Positions 43,745 through 54,500 are shown, counted from the stretch's first letter. The stretch is DNA of 64,000 nucleotides from Rhodovulum robiginosum (GCF_003944755.1 NZ_RWGU01000048.1:287001-351000); one strand, 5' to 3'. Notes: generated from the letters alone by a model not told the origin. Program-made: numbers and translations.

Positions 43745-44500
43745 TCAAAGCCGGATGGCAGAGACCAGGCGCCCATAATCGGCCTCGCCCGCATGGACGC
43801 TGCGCCGGTAAGAAAAGAATCTCTGGGCGTCGGAATAAGTGCAATGCCGCGTCCACTGGGCCTGGCCCACGCCCGCCGCGCGCAGGCGGAAAAGGCCGAA
43901 GGCGGGCAGGTCGAAGAGCATACGGTCGCCTTGGCCCTGCGCGAAGAACCGGCCATAGGCCGACTCCGCGGCCATGAAGGTTTCGAAGAATTCGGGGCCC
44001 ACCTCGTAGGCGCGCTGGCTGATCGTCGGACCGATCACGGCCACGGTGTCCTGCCGCCGGGCGCCCAGCGTTTCCATCGCGTCGAGCGTGGTTTCCAGCA
44101 CACCGGCCAGCGTGCCGCGCCAGCCCGCATGGGCGGCGCCGATCACCCCCGCCGCGGCATCGGCGAACATCACCGGCTGGCAATCGGCGGTCAGGATCGC
44201 CAGAGCCAGCCCCGGCGTCGCCGTCACCATGGCATCGGCGCGCGGCGGCGTCTGCGGCGGCGCATCTAGGATGACAGCGTCGGCCGAATGGACCTGGTTG
44301 AGCGTGATCAGCTCTGCCGGGGCGACGCCCAAGGCGGTCGCCACGCGGGTGCGGTTGATGCGCACCACCTCCGAGAGGTCGGACGAGCCGTTGCCGCAGT
44401 TGAGCCCGGCGAAGATCCCCGACGAGGCACCGCCGCGCCGGGTGAAAAACCCGTGGCGGAGCGGGGCGAGGGTGTCGGAGGTCAGGATTTCCAGCGTCAT
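43745..44500 (-). CDS. pgeF: Peptidoglycan editing factor PgeF (YfiH, multicopper-oxidase-like domain)
   Basis: Family DUF152: members prevent wrong amino acids in peptidoglycan precursors and also show purine nucleoside phosphorylase or laccase activity in vitro. The 251 residues show LRHGFFTRRGGASSGIFAGLN, the metal-site histidine in LNQVHSADAV, LTADCQPVMFAD with its cysteine, and GAAHAGWRGTLAG with the second histidine. The ATG overlaps the upstream methyltransferase stop as ATGA; the frame stays open far upstream inside that gene but without conservation. Third gene of the lgt-midA-pgeF operon. Confidence 0.92.
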   Translation of the reverse strand: MTLEILTSDTLAPLRHGFFTRRGGASSGIFAGLNCGNGSSDLSEVVRINRTRVATALGVAPAELITLNQVHSADAVILDAPPQTPPRADAMVTATPGLALAILTADCQPVMFADAAAGVIGAAHAGWRGTLAGVLETTLDAMETLGARRQDTVAVIGPTISQRAYEVGPEFFETFMAAESAYGRFFAQGQGDRMLFDLPAFGLFRLRAAGVGQAQWTRHCTYSDAQRFFSYRRSVHAGEADYGRLVSAIRL

Positions 44501-45561
44501 GGGCCGACTCCGGGCGGGGCGGGGCAGCCCTTGGGCACAAGGGCCAGCGTCTTGAAGAACGTTCCCATTTCCTGCGGATGGGTCAAGCGGCGATGTGCGG
44601 CGATATGACTTTCCAGCGCCGGGCCGGTCAGCCCGCGTGCCAGCGCCTGCGCCCGCGCGGTGATGCCCAGCCGTTCGAGGAACACGCCCTGGGGGGTCAT
44701 GGGCCCGGCCTCGACCCCCGCCGCGGCGCGGGCCAGCGCCTCGAAATCCACGTGGGCGGTCAGGTCGGCGGCACCGGGATGGGCCAGCACTGGCTCGGGT
44801 TTGTGGCCTCGCACCGCCTGCAGCGTGTCGCCCAGCGAATGCCAGCCGCCATAATCGACGATCAGCGCCGCGCCGCCATGGGCGGCGATCCGGGCCGCGA
44901 GCGTCGCGGCGATGGGCTCGGCCGCGGCGCAGGTCTCGACGATGTCGCCCGGTTCGGTGTCGTCCAGCCGGTGGTCGAGCGCGGCCAGGGGCGCCGGGGC
45001 CGACAGCCCGAGGGCCAGCGCGCCGTCCGCCAGCCCGACCTGCCGCTCGCGCCAGCCCGCCGCGTCGCGCTGGAACTGGCGGATCGGCAGCGCGTCGAAG
45101 AACTCGTTGGCGACCAGGAAAAGCGGTGCCTCGGGCAGGGCGCCGGCGCGGTCGGCCCAGGTCACGTCCAGCCCGGCGAGCGCGGCGCGCTGCGCGGCGC
45201 GCAGCACGGGCGAGCCCTCGACCAGATGCACGCGCATCGCGGCGTGAAACCCCGGCACGGCGCGGGTGGCGCGCAGAGCGTCGGCCATCAGCGTGCCACG
45301 GCCCGGCCCAAGCTCGGCCAGGGTAAAGGGCGACGGCGCGCCCTGGTCCATCCAGGCCTGCGCCAGCCACAGCCCGATCATCTCGCCGAACATCTGGCTG
45401 ATCTCGGGGGCGGTGGTGAAATCGCCCGCCGCGCCGAACGGGTCGCGCGTGGTGTAATAGCCATGCGTGGGGTGCATCAGGCACTCGGCCATGTATTCGG
45501 CCAGGCTGATCGGCCCGGTGGCGGCGATGCGCCGGATCAGGATCTCGGCAAGCGGCGTCAT
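44497..45561 (-). CDS. MidA/NDUFAF7-family SAM-dependent methyltransferase
   Basis: 354-residue protein of the family that includes mitochondrial NDUFAF7, an arginine methyltransferase needed for complex I assembly. It has [20 protein letters not shown], then [18 protein letters not shown], the SAM-binding [27 protein letters not shown] and LIVDYGGW, all family markers. The bacterial role is less well tested; a link to complex I is inference. Both ends overlap neighbours by four bases (lgt upstream, pgeF downstream), so the three genes are translationally coupled. Confidence 0.92.
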   Translation of the reverse strand: MTPLAEILIRRIAATGPISLAEYMAECLMHPTHGYYTTRDPFGAAGDFTTAPEISQMFGEMIGLWLAQAWMDQGAPSPFTLAELGPGRGTLMADALRATRAVPGFHAAMRVHLVEGSPVLRAAQRAALAGLDVTWADRAGALPEAPLFLVANEFFDALPIRQFQRDAAGWRERQVGLADGALALGLSAPAPLAALDHRLDDTEPGDIVETCAAAEPIAATLAARIAAHGGAALIVDYGGWHSLGDTLQAVRGHKPEPVLAHPGAADLTAHVDFEALARAAAGVEAGPMTPQGVFLERLGITARAQALARGLTGPALESHIAAHRRLTHPQEMGTFFKTLALVPKGCPAPPGVGP

Positions 45562-46445
45562 GCCCGCCGGCGCGCGATCGCCAGAAAGATCAGCCCGACC
45601 GCCACCATCGGCAGCGACAGCAGCTGGCCCTGCGTCAGGCCGATGCCGTCCCAGTGCACCGCATAGCCCATCGGGTTGTCCGGCGCGACGAACTGGAAAT
45701 CGGCCTGCCGGAAGAATTCGACGCAAATCCGCGCCAGCCCGTAGCCGATGAAGAACACGCCCGCGACCCATCCCGGCCGCTTGAGCGCATCGCGCCGCCA
45801 GGCAAGCCACAGCACCACCGCACCCAGCACGAGCCCCTCGAGCGCGGCCTCGTAAAGTTGCGAGGGGTGGCGGGCGCAAGGCACCTGGTCCCAGCCAGGG
45901 CAGTATTGCGCCAGCTCGCCCGGAAACACGACCGCCCAGGGCACGTCGGACGGGCGGCCCCAGAGCTCGGCATTGATGAAATTGGCGATGCGGCCGAACA
46001 ACAGCCCCGGCGGCGTGGCCATCGCCAGCGCGTCGGAGGCCGAAAGAAGCGGAATGCCATTGTGCCGCGTGAACAGCACCAGCGCCACAATCACCCCCAG
46101 GAGGCCGCCGTGAAAGGCCATGCCGCCCTGCCAGAGCATCGGGATCTCCCAAGGGTGGCTCAGGTAATGCCCCGGCTTGTAGAAGATGACAAAGCCCAGC
46201 CGCCCGCCGAGGATCACGCCCAGGATCACCCAGGTCAGCAATTGCTCGACCTGCGCGGGCGTCATCGGCGCCTGGTCGCCGGGCCAGAGCCGCGGTGCCT
46301 TGACCGCCGCCACCACCAGGCGCCAGCCCAGCAACAGCCCCGCGATATAGGCCAGCGCGTACCAGCGCAGGGCGAACTCGATGCCGAAGAGCGACACCGA
46401 GAACAACTCGGGGCTGAGGTCGGGGAAATTCAGGATGGCCTGCAT
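45558..46445 (-). CDS. lgt: Prolipoprotein diacylglyceryl transferase
   Basis: Inner-membrane enzyme that moves diacylglycerol from phosphatidylglycerol to the lipobox cysteine of prolipoproteins. The 295 residues contain seven or so helices with FHGGLLGV, and the Lgt signature [30 protein letters not shown] and CVEFFRQAD near the end are conserved too. First gene of the operon with midA and pgeF. Lipoproteins such as the PqiC-like protein of this window are its substrates. Confidence 0.97.
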   Translation of the reverse strand: MQAILNFPDLSPELFSVSLFGIEFALRWYALAYIAGLLLGWRLVVAAVKAPRLWPGDQAPMTPAQVEQLLTWVILGVILGGRLGFVIFYKPGHYLSHPWEIPMLWQGGMAFHGGLLGVIVALVLFTRHNGIPLLSASDALAMATPPGLLFGRIANFINAELWGRPSDVPWAVVFPGELAQYCPGWDQVPCARHPSQLYEAALEGLVLGAVVLWLAWRRDALKRPGWVAGVFFIGYGLARICVEFFRQADFQFVAPDNPMGYAVHWDGIGLTQGQLLSLPMVAVGLIFLAIARRRA

Positions 46446-46527
46446 GGCTGCCTCTCTGCCTACCGCGCTGCGGCGAAGTCAAGCTTGAGCTTGCCGCGCC
46501 TGCGGCCCATATAAGGGGCGAATGTAA

Positions 46528-46788
46528 ATGTCAGAGGCCGCCATGCAGACCCAGAACAAATTTCTCGACGACATGTCCAAGCTGATGACCAACGCGATGG
46601 GCGTGGCCCAGGGCGCGCGGGACGAGGCCGAGACGGCGATGAAGAGCATGATCGACCGTTGGCTGGCCGACCGCGATTTCGTGACCCGCGAAGAGTTCGA
46701 CGCGGTGCGCGCCATGGCCCAGAAGGCGCGCGAAGAGAACGAGGCGCTGAAAGCGCGCATCGACGCGCTGGAGGCCGCGGCCAAGTAA
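46528..46788 (+). CDS. ubiK: UbiK-family accessory factor (BMFP domain)
   Basis: Small coiled-coil protein of 86 residues related to YqiC/UbiK, which helps ubiquinone synthesis under oxygen and binds membranes. It has NKFLDDMSKLMTNAMGVAQG, an amphipathic middle (EAETAMKSMIDRWLADRDFV), then TREEFDAVRAMAQKAREENE and a leucine/alanine coil to the end. AAGGGG precedes ATG 46528; ATG 46543 is also possible. It is divergent from lgt, about 80 bases apart. Confidence 0.88.
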   Translation: MSEAAMQTQNKFLDDMSKLMTNAMGVAQGARDEAETAMKSMIDRWLADRDFVTREEFDAVRAMAQKAREENEALKARIDALEAAAK

Positions 46789-47127
46789 CGGCCCGACCCG
46801 ATTTTCTGCGCGAGGGGCGCGTCCGGGAAAACCGGGCGCGCCCCTTTGCATTCGCCGGACGCGCCTGCGGCGCGGGTGGGTATTTTTGCCAAGAAGAAGC
46901 GGGCAGGGCGCGCGTTGGGGGCGCGCGCGCCACGCCTACGAGCCGTGAACGCGCCTACAACATGTTGCGGGCTGGCGCGAAGCTGTCACAAAAATACTGC
47001 TTTACAGGCGCGGCCATTGCCGACACGATATTTAGTGAGGCCGCATGTTTTTCATGCCGGACCTAGAGCAGGCACCTAAGCCTTGTGGGCTGCCACCCAC
47101 GCAAGGCTACAACCAAAGAGGCCGGGC
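46789..47127. other. 339-base gap: repeat copy D, leader of the YbjN gene
   Basis: No gene is supported. The gap holds a GC-rich inverted stretch right after ubiK, repeat copy D, an AT-richer zone (CTGTCAC at 46983-46989 followed by A-rich sequence, resembling half a PhoB site) and a hairpin. For the hairpin, AGCCTTG (47079-47085) pairs with CAAGGCT (47102-47108) and TGGG (47086-47089) with CCCA (47096-47099), giving an 11-bp stem with a two-base bulge 20 bases before the next start codon. The hairpin could hide or mark the 5' end of that mRNA. Confidence 0.6.
46878..46900 (+). repeat. Dispersed intergenic repeat, copy D
   Basis: Plus-strand copy of the element with core GCCAAGAAGAAGC and block GGGTATTTTT, 90 bases after the ubiK stop. 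No inverted partner is nearby. Confidence 0.75.
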
Positions 47128-47631
47128 ATGTCGCTTTCCGAAGACTATCTTCAGACCGAGGAACTGCACCCCATCGACATCGTCGAGCATCTGGCCGAGC
47201 ACCATGAGTGGGAGTTCGACCGCGTCACCGACGACCAGATCGCCATGGCGGTCGAGGGGCAGTGGCGGACCTACTCGATCACGCTGGCCTGGTCGGCGGC
47301 CGACGAGACGCTCAGGCTGATCTGCACCTTCGAGATGGAGCCGCCCGAGGACGCGCTGCCGGCGCTTTACGAGACGTTGAACCAGACCAACGACATGTGC
47401 TGGGCGGGCGCCTTTACCTATTGGCAGGCGCAGCAGCTGATGGTCTGGCGCTACGGCCTGGTGCTGTCGGGCGGGCAACTGGCCAGCCCCGAACAGATCG
47501 ACCGGCTGATCGGCTCGGCCGTGCTGACCTCCGAGCGGTTCTACCCGGCGTTCCAGCTGGTTGCCTGGGCGGGCCAAAGCCCCGAAGAGGCGCTTCAGGT
47601 GGCCATTGCCGAGGCCTACGGGCGCGCCTAA
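47128..47631 (+). CDS. YbjN-domain protein
   Basis: 167-residue cytosolic protein of the YbjN family, which resembles type III secretion chaperone folds and in other bacteria affects stress and motility; exact role unknown. It starts MSLSEDYLQTEELHPIDIVE and carries EGQWRTYSITLAWSAADETL, LNQTNDMCWAGAFTYW and RFYPAFQLVAWAG. ATG 47128 is chosen over an upstream in-frame codon that would run through the leader hairpin. proC begins 31 bases after the stop. Confidence 0.85.
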   Translation: MSLSEDYLQTEELHPIDIVEHLAEHHEWEFDRVTDDQIAMAVEGQWRTYSITLAWSAADETLRLICTFEMEPPEDALPALYETLNQTNDMCWAGAFTYWQAQQLMVWRYGLVLSGGQLASPEQIDRLIGSAVLTSERFYPAFQLVAWAGQSPEEALQVAIAEAYGRA

Positions 47632-47662
47632 CCTGCCCCCCGAAACCACAGGGGGCTTTGCG

Positions 47663-48484
47663 ATGGATATGGACGAAGTCCGCCGCCGGGGGCTGGTGCT
47701 TCTGGGCTGCGGCAAGATGGGCTCGGCGCTGCTTGAGGGCTGGCTGGCGGGTGGCCTGCCTGCCGGATCGGTGTGGGTCGAAGACCCGGCGCCCGGGCCG
47801 CGGCTGGAGGATCTGGCGGCCGGGGGGCTGCATCTGAACGCCGAATTGCCCGAGGCGCCGGCGATCGTGTTGCTGGCGGTCAAGCCGCAGATGATGGATG
47901 CGGCGCTGGGCCAGGTGGCCCGGTTCGGCGGGGGCGGCACGGTGTTCGTTTCGGTCGCCGCGGGCAAGACGCTGCGCTATTTCGTGGAACGGCTGGGTAG
48001 CGGGACGCCGGTGGTGCGCACGATCCCCAACACGCCGGCGGCGATCGGCCGGGGGGTGACGGCATTGATCGGCAATGCCGAGGCGGGGGAGGCGGGCGTG
48101 GCCCTGGCCGAGGACCTGCTTTCGGCGGTGGGCCAGACCGTGCGGCTGGACGATGAGGACCAGATGGATGCGGTGACGGCCGTTTCCGGCTCGGGGCCGG
48201 CCTACGTGTTCCACCTGATCGAGGCGCTGGCCGCGGCGGGCGAGGCGCAGGGGCTGCCGGCCGAAATGGCGATGAAACTGGCCAGGGCGACGGTGGGCGG
48301 CGCCGGGCAACTGGCCGAGGATGCAAAAGAGAGCCCGGCCGAGTTGCGCGTCAACGTGACCTCGCCCCAGGGCACCACGGCCGCCGCGCTGGAGGTGCTG
48401 ATGGACCCCGAAAGCGGCTTTCCGCCGCTTCTGCGCCGGGCGGTTGACGCTGCAACGCGGCGGAGCAAGGAATTGGGGTCATGA
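47663..48484 (+). CDS. proC: Pyrroline-5-carboxylate reductase
   Basis: Last step of proline synthesis with NADPH. The 273-residue protein has an N-terminal Rossmann motif [20 protein letters not shown], the middle [28 protein letters not shown], and the C-terminal dimer helix domain with [17 protein letters not shown] and [16 protein letters not shown]. Start ATG 47663 lies after AGGGGG. Its last four bases (ATGA) overlap the csaA-like gene, beginning a tightly packed three-gene run. Confidence 0.96.
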   Translation: MDMDEVRRRGLVLLGCGKMGSALLEGWLAGGLPAGSVWVEDPAPGPRLEDLAAGGLHLNAELPEAPAIVLLAVKPQMMDAALGQVARFGGGGTVFVSVAAGKTLRYFVERLGSGTPVVRTIPNTPAAIGRGVTALIGNAEAGEAGVALAEDLLSAVGQTVRLDDEDQMDAVTAVSGSGPAYVFHLIEALAAAGEAQGLPAEMAMKLARATVGGAGQLAEDAKESPAELRVNVTSPQGTTAAALEVLMDPESGFPPLLRRAVDAATRRSKELGS

Positions 48485-48819
48485 GCGAGATTTCCTTCGA
48501 CGACTTTCTCAAGGTGGACATAAGGGTCGGCCGGATCACGCGGGCCGAGCCCTATCCGGAGGCGCGCAAACCGGCGATCAAGCTATGGGTCGATTTCGGC
48601 CCCGAGATCGGCGAGAAGAAAAGCTCGGCCCAGATCACCGCCCATTACGCGCCCGAGGATTTGCCGGGCAAGCAGGTGATGGCGGTGGTCAATTTCCCGC
48701 CGCGCCAGATCGGCAAGGTCATGTCCGAGGTGCTGGTGCTGGGCGTGCCCGACGCCGATGGCGAGGTCGTGTTGTTGCGCCCCGACCTGGAGGTGCCATT
48801 GGGCGGACGGCTGTACTGA
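48481..48819 (+). CDS. csaA: CsaA-like tRNA-binding domain protein
   Basis: 112-residue OB-fold protein of the CsaA/Trbp111 type, which binds tRNA elbows and has been described as a chaperone in Bacillus. It shows [56 protein letters not shown] and [19 protein letters not shown], the domain found free or at the C-terminus of methionyl-tRNA synthetases. It overlaps proC by four bases, and its stop overlaps the next start as TGATG. Confidence 0.92.
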   Translation: MSEISFDDFLKVDIRVGRITRAEPYPEARKPAIKLWVDFGPEIGEKKSSAQITAHYAPEDLPGKQVMAVVNFPPRQIGKVMSEVLVLGVPDADGEVVLLRPDLEVPLGGRLY

Positions 48820-49772
48820 TGGCGCGGATACTGATCACGCGGCCCCTGCCCGAGCGGGTGATGGAGGCGGCCTATGCCCTGGGCGATATCGAGCTGCGCG
48901 AGAGCACGGCGCCGATGAAACCCGGCGAGATGCGCGCGGCGCTGGCGATCTTCGATGCGGTGCTGCCGACGCTGGGCGACATGTTCTCGGCCGAGGTCTT
49001 CGCCGAGGTGCCGCACCCCCGGGCGAAGCTGCTGGCCAATTTCGGGGTCGGCTACAACCATATCGACGTCGAGGCGGCGCGGGCCGTGGGCGTGGCGGTC
49101 ACCAACACGCCGGGGGCCGTGACCGACGCCACCGCCGATATCGCGCTGACGCTGATCCTGATGAGTTGCCGACGGGCGGGCGAGGGCGAGCGGCTGGTGC
49201 GCGCGGGCAAGTGGACGGGCTGGCACCCGATCCAGATGCTGGGCCAGCACGTGACGGCCAAGACCGTTGGCATCATCGGCATGGGCCGCATCGGGCAGGC
49301 CGTGGCGCGGCGGTGCCACCACGGGTTCGGCATGGAGGTGGTGGCCTTCAACCGATCGCCGATCGAGACCGATCTGCCGGTGCGGCAGGTGGCGACGCTG
49401 GCCGATCTGGCCGCGGCGGCCGACGTGGCGGTGGTGGCGGTGCCGGGCGGGCCCGAGACCCGTCACCTGATCGGGGCCGAGTTCTTCGCCGCGATGAAGC
49501 CCAGCGCGCATATCGTGAACATCGCCCGCGGCGACGTGGTCGACGAGGTCGCGCTGGTGGCCGCGCTGCAGACCGGCCAGATCGCCGGTGCCGGGCTGGA
49601 TGTCTACGAGTTCGAGCCCAAGGTACCGCAGGCGCTGATGCGGATGGACAATGTCACCCTTCTGCCCCACCTGGGCACTGCCGCGCTGGAGGTGCGCGAG
49701 GCGATGGGCATGATGGCGGTGGACAACATCCGCGCCCATCTCGCCGGGGAGACGCTGCCGAACGTTGTTTAG
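48819..49772 (+). CDS. D-2-hydroxyacid dehydrogenase (glycerate/glyoxylate type)
   Basis: 317-residue NAD(P)H-dependent oxidoreductase of the D-isomer 2-hydroxyacid dehydrogenase family, nearest to glyoxylate/hydroxypyruvate reductases. It has LLANFGVGYNHIDVEAAR, the Rossmann motif TVGIIGMGRIGQAVARR, catalytic Arg in NIARGDVVDEVAL, Glu in GAGLDVYEFEP and His in LLPHLGTAALEVREAM. Substrate not certain. Last gene of the proC-csaA run. In phototrophs such enzymes serve glycolate recycling or the serine cycle, but the context here gives no hint. Confidence 0.9.
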   Translation: MARILITRPLPERVMEAAYALGDIELRESTAPMKPGEMRAALAIFDAVLPTLGDMFSAEVFAEVPHPRAKLLANFGVGYNHIDVEAARAVGVAVTNTPGAVTDATADIALTLILMSCRRAGEGERLVRAGKWTGWHPIQMLGQHVTAKTVGIIGMGRIGQAVARRCHHGFGMEVVAFNRSPIETDLPVRQVATLADLAAAADVAVVAVPGGPETRHLIGAEFFAAMKPSAHIVNIARGDVVDEVALVAALQTGQIAGAGLDVYEFEPKVPQALMRMDNVTLLPHLGTAALEVREAMGMMAVDNIRAHLAGETLPNVV

Positions 49773-49888
49773 GGGCGCGGAATCGCGGTCGCCGCCGCAC
49801 CCGGCAGGCTGTCCATATGCGGCAGGCCGATCAAAGTTCGACCTACCGTGTGAAACGGCGTTTGATCTATTTCCCGAACAGGGACCGC

Positions 49889-50644
49889 TTAGCGCCCGAA
49901 GGAAAAGCGTCGCATCAGCACCAGCGACACCGAAAAGCTATCGTCCGACTGAACGATGGGCGAATCCGCTGCGTCGCCCATCAGGCGCTCCCATGTCACG
50001 GTGCCGTCAAGGCTCCATTCGGGCGTAAACTGATAGGTCGCACCGAATTCGATACCGGCGCCAACGAGCCCTTCTCCTGGTGAATAGGCCGAAAAAGCAG
50101 AGCTTGATGCTTCGGCCGGCGACACGCCAAAATAGGTTGAGGTGTAGCTATCCGAGCCCCAAAGCGCCCGCGGCCCAACCGTTAGGGTAAGCTCGGTCGT
50201 CGGGCGAAAAATCGCGTCTGCGCCCACTTCCGCCACCCAGCTTTCATGGCCTATGACACCGTATCTGACGTCGGCAAAGGCCAGAAAGCCGTTGGTCTGA
50301 TAGCCGATACCGCCGCCCAGTTCGACGCTGAGATCAACATCGTCCAGTCCCGCCAATTCCGAGTAATCCGAGTCGTTTCGCGGTCCGATCAGGCGAAAAG
50401 AGCCGCGTGGCCGCAACCCCATGGCCACGGCGTTGGGGTCGGGATCGCCGAATTCCAACTTGCCAATGCGCAGATGCCCGAACTCGAACCCGCCGGTCAC
50501 ACCTGCCTCGTAATCTTCGGATCCGAAGTACTCCGGGGCGACGATACCGCCGAGACCCGCCGAGAACGACAACCCAACGCCGGATTCGGCAGAGGCCATA
50601 AGCGGCGTGATCGAAATGACCGTAGCGAACAAAGCGGTTCTCAT
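49889..50644 (-). CDS. MipA/OmpV-family outer-membrane protein
   Basis: 251-residue beta-barrel protein of the MipA/OmpV family, some members of which scaffold murein enzymes. Signal peptide 1-19 (ending MASA). The mature part alternates polar and aromatic residues with family features: GGIVAPEYFGSEDYEAGV, GGGIGYQTNGFLAFADVRYG, VGADAIFRPTTELTLTVGP and the C-terminal LVLMRRFSFGR. The gene and its leader are clearly lower in GC than all neighbours, which suggests transfer. It sits alone between the hydroxyacid dehydrogenase (convergent) and tdk. Confidence 0.85.
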   Translation of the reverse strand: MRTALFATVISITPLMASAESGVGLSFSAGLGGIVAPEYFGSEDYEAGVTGGFEFGHLRIGKLEFGDPDPNAVAMGLRPRGSFRLIGPRNDSDYSELAGLDDVDLSVELGGGIGYQTNGFLAFADVRYGVIGHESWVAEVGADAIFRPTTELTLTVGPRALWGSDSYTSTYFGVSPAEASSSAFSAYSPGEGLVGAGIEFGATYQFTPEWSLDGTVTWERLMGDAADSPIVQSDDSFSVSLVLMRRFSFGR

Positions 50645-50924
50645 ATGATACCTGTGCCTTTCGGATGCGCGGCAAAAGTCGCAAGATTTATTCTCTAGCT
50701 AGAAACCTAGCGTGTCGCATCAGCAAATAAAGTGTGAATCGTCTTCCGCGAAACGGCAGGGCCGCACGCATACCTATTGTCCGAGTGTCCGGTCTTGCCG
50801 CGCACGGCAGAAGGCCCAGAGGTCGCACGGCAGTGACCGATGGCCTACGTCCGCAGAGGGCCGGAATTCGCCTCCACGCCTAAGCTTGCACCTCGAAAGG
50901 CAACCTTGCGCCGCGCAGCGGCCC

Positions 50925-51506
50925 CTAACCGTCGCCCATCGCCTCGCGCCAGTGGCGCCGGCAAAGCGACAGGTAGGTTTCGTTTCCGCCGATCTGCACC
51001 TGGGCGCCGTCCTTCGCCGGCTGCCCGTCGGGGCCCATCCGCACCACCATCGTGGCCTTTCGCCCGCAATGGCAGATCGTGCGCACCTCGCGCATCTCGT
51101 CGGCCAGCGCCAAGAGCGCGGCCGAGCCCGGGAACAGATCGCCCCTGAAATCGACGCGCAGCCCGTAGCACATGACCGGCACGTTCAGATCATCCACCGC
51201 GCGGGCCAGTTGCCAGACCTGGTCGCGGGTCAGGAACTGGGCCTCGTCGATAAAGGCGCAGGCGCAAGGGCCCCGGGCCAGACGGCTCTCGATTATGTCA
51301 AAGAGGTCGTCCGCGGGGCCGAAGGTCTGGGCCGGCTCGCCGATGCCGATGCGCGAGGCGATGCGGCCCGGCCCCGCGCGGGTATCCAGCCGCGCGGTCA
51401 GCAGCAGCGTCTCCATCCCCCGCTCGCGGTAATTGTGCGACGCCTGCAGCAGGATCGTCGACTTGCCCGCGTTCATGGTGGAGTAGTGGAAGTAAAGCTT
51501 GGCCAT
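50925..51506 (-). CDS. tdk: Thymidine kinase
   Basis: Type II thymidine kinase of 193 residues for thymidine salvage. P-loop STMNAGKST is near the start; the DEAQFLTRDQVW motif holds the catalytic region; the zinc site is formed by cysteines in RTICHCGRKA and YLSLCRRHW; the substrate-binding lasso has GGNETYLSLC. Normal length. The gene starts five bases downstream of the carB stop on the same strand, so carB and tdk are probably one transcript. Confidence 0.96.
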   Translation of the reverse strand: MAKLYFHYSTMNAGKSTILLQASHNYRERGMETLLLTARLDTRAGPGRIASRIGIGEPAQTFGPADDLFDIIESRLARGPCACAFIDEAQFLTRDQVWQLARAVDDLNVPVMCYGLRVDFRGDLFPGSAALLALADEMREVRTICHCGRKATMVVRMGPDGQPAKDGAQVQIGGNETYLSLCRRHWREAMGDG

Positions 51507-51510
51507 GGCC

Positions 51511-54500
51511 TCAGCCTTGCAGGCTTTCCACCCCGAGCTCGCCCTCTTCGCGCGATTTCATCGCCAGCGCCGCGGCGTGGCTGGCGGCGGCGGTGGTGAA
51601 ATAGGGGATACGGTCCGACAGCGCCACCGCGCGCATCGAGCGCGAATCCGACACCGCCTGCGTGCCCTCGGTGGTGTTCATCACCAGGTGCACCAGCCCG
51701 TCCTTCATCACGTCGACGATGGTGCGCCCGCCCTCGTAGGCCTTGTTGACGATCTCGGTCTCTATCCCGTTGGCGGCAAGGAACTTGGCCGTGCCGCGGG
51801 TGGCGAGAATGGAAAAGCCCAGGCCGGTCAGGATGCGGGCAGTCTCGGACAGTTGCGGTGTCTTGTCGGCATCCTTGATCGACAGGAACACGCAGCCCTG
51901 GTGCGGCAGGTCGGTGCCCGCGCCCATCTGCGCCTTGAGAAAGGCGCGGGCAAAGCTGTGGTCGTAGCCCATCACCTCGCCGGTCGAGCGCATCTCGGGG
52001 CCGAGCAGCGTGTCGACGCCGGGGAAGCGGGCGAAGGGCAGCACTGCCTCTTTCACGGCAAAGCCCTCGATCTGCGGGTCGACCAGGGTGAATTCGCTCA
52101 GCTTTTCGCCCGCCATCAGCCGCGCGGCAATCGACGCGATGGGCGAGTTCACCGCCTTGGCCACGAAGGGCACCGTGCGGCTGGCGCGCGGGTTGACCTC
52201 GATCAGGTAAACATCGCCATCCTTGACCGCGTATTGCACGTTCATCAGGCCGACCACGCCCAGCTCCAGCGCCAGCGCGCGGGTCTGGCGCTTGAGTTCG
52301 TCGACGATCTCGGGGGCCAGCGAATAGGGCGGCAGCGAGCAGGCCGAGTCGCCCGAATGGACGCCCGCCTCTTCGATGTGCTGCATGATGCCGGCGACGT
52401 GTACGTCGGCCCCGTCGCACAGAGCGTCGACATCGACCTCGGTCGCCCCAGACAGGTAGCTGTCCAACAAAACCGGCGATTTGCCCGAGACCACGACGGC
52501 CTCGGAGATGTAGCGTTCCAGTTGCGCGGTGTCGCGGACTATCTCCATCGCCCGGCCGCCGAGCACGTAGGAGGGCCGGATCACCAGCGGGTAGCCGATG
52601 GCCTCGGCCGCCTCCATTGCCGCCTCGGCCGAGGCGGCGATCGCGTTCTTGGGCTGCTTGAGGGCCAGCTTGTGCACCAGCGCCTGGAACCGCTCGCGAT
52701 CCTCGGCCAGGTCGATGGCGTCGGGCGAGGTGCCGAGGATCGGGATGCCCTCGGATTGCAGCGCATCGGCCAGCTTGAGCGGGGTCTGCCCGCCGAACTG
52801 CACGATCACCCCGTGCAGCGTGCCGCGGTCTTGTTCGACCCGCAGGATTTCCATCACATGTTCGAAGGTCAGGGGCTCGAAATACAGCCGGTCCGAGGTG
52901 TCGTAGTCGGTCGACACGGTCTCGGGGTTGCAGTTGATCATGATCGTCTCATAGCCCGCGTCGGTCAATGCGAAGCAGGCGTGGCAGCAACAATAGTCGA
53001 ACTCGATGCCCTGGCCGATCCGGTTGGGCCCGCCGCCCAGGATCACCACCTTCTTGCGGGTCGAGGGGCGCGCCTCGCACTCGACCTCGCCCATCACCGG
53101 GGATTCGTAGGTCGAGTACATGTAGGGCGTCTGCGCCTCGAACTCGGCCGCGCAGGTGTCGATCCGCTTGAAGACGGCGGTAACGCCCAGATTGAGCCGC
53201 GCCCGGCGCACCTGCGCCTCTTCGCGGCCGGTGAGCGTGGCCAGCCGCGCATCGGTAAAGCCCAGCATCTTGAGCTGCCTGAGGCCCTCTTCGGTGACCG
53301 GCAGCCCCTCCTTTCGGATGCGCTCTTCGGCCTCGACGATTTCGCGGATGCGCGACAGGAACCACGGATCGAAACTGGTGGTGGCCTGGATGTCGTCATC
53401 CGACATGCCATGACGCATCGCCTGGGCGATCAGACGCAGGCGGTCGGGCGTCTGTTTCGACAGCGCGGCGACGATCCGGGCGTGGTCCGGGGCGCCCTCG
53501 ATGGCGATTTCGTCAAATCCGGACAGGCCGGTTTCAAGCGAGGCCAGCGCCTTTTGCAGCGACTCGTGGATCGTGCGGCCGATCGCCATCGCCTCGCCGA
53601 CCGATTTCATCGCGGTCGTCAGCTCGGCCTTGGCGCCGGGGAATTTTTCGAAGGCAAAGCGCGGGATCTTGGTGACCACGTAGTCGATGGTCGGCTCGAA
53701 ACTCGCGGGCGTGACCTTGGTGATGTCGTTGTCCAGTTCGTCCAGCGTGTAGCCCACGGCCAGCTTCGCGGCGATCTTGGCGATGGGAAAGCCCGTCGCC
53801 TTGGAGGCCAGCGCCGAGGATCGCGAGACGCGCGGGTTCATCTCGATCACCACCATGCGGCCGTCTTCGGGGTTGATCGCCCATTGCACGTTCGACCCGC
53901 CTGTCTCGACCCCGATCTCGCGCAGCACGGCGATGGAGCCGTTGCGCATCATCTGGTATTCCTTGTCGGTCAGCGTCAGCGCGGGCGCCACGGTGACGGA
54001 ATCGCCCGTGTGCACGCCCATCGGGTCGACGTTTTCGATGGAACAGACGATGATCGCGTTGTCCGCCTTGTCGCGGACCACCTCCATCTCGAATTCCTTC
54101 CAGCCCAGCAGGCTTTCGTCGATCAGGATCTGTTTGACCGGCGAGGCATCCAGCCCGGTGCGGCAGTAATGCTCGAACTCCTGTCGGTTATAGGCCACGC
54201 CGCCCCCGGTGCCGCCCAGTGTGTAGGCGGGCCGGATGATCGCCGGCAGGCCGACATGTTCCAGCGCGGCCATGCATTCTTCCATCGTGTTGGCGATGGT
54301 GGCCTTGGGGTTTTCCAGCCCGATGCGGTCCATCGCCTCGCGGAACAGCTTGCGGTCCTCGGCCATCTCGATGGCGGCGCGGTTGGCGCCGATGAGTTCG
54401 ACCCCGAACTTGTGCAGCACGCCCATGTCGGCCAGTTTCAGCGAGGTGTTCAGCCCGGTCTGCCCGCCCATGGTCGGCAACAGCGCGTCGGGGCGTTCCT

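Noticed and set aside
43745-45484. Apparent 579-residue fusion of pgeF with upstream sequence
   Set aside because: Only the last 251 residues are PgeF-like; the rest is the methyltransferase gene read out of frame, and an ATGA overlap gives a natural start.
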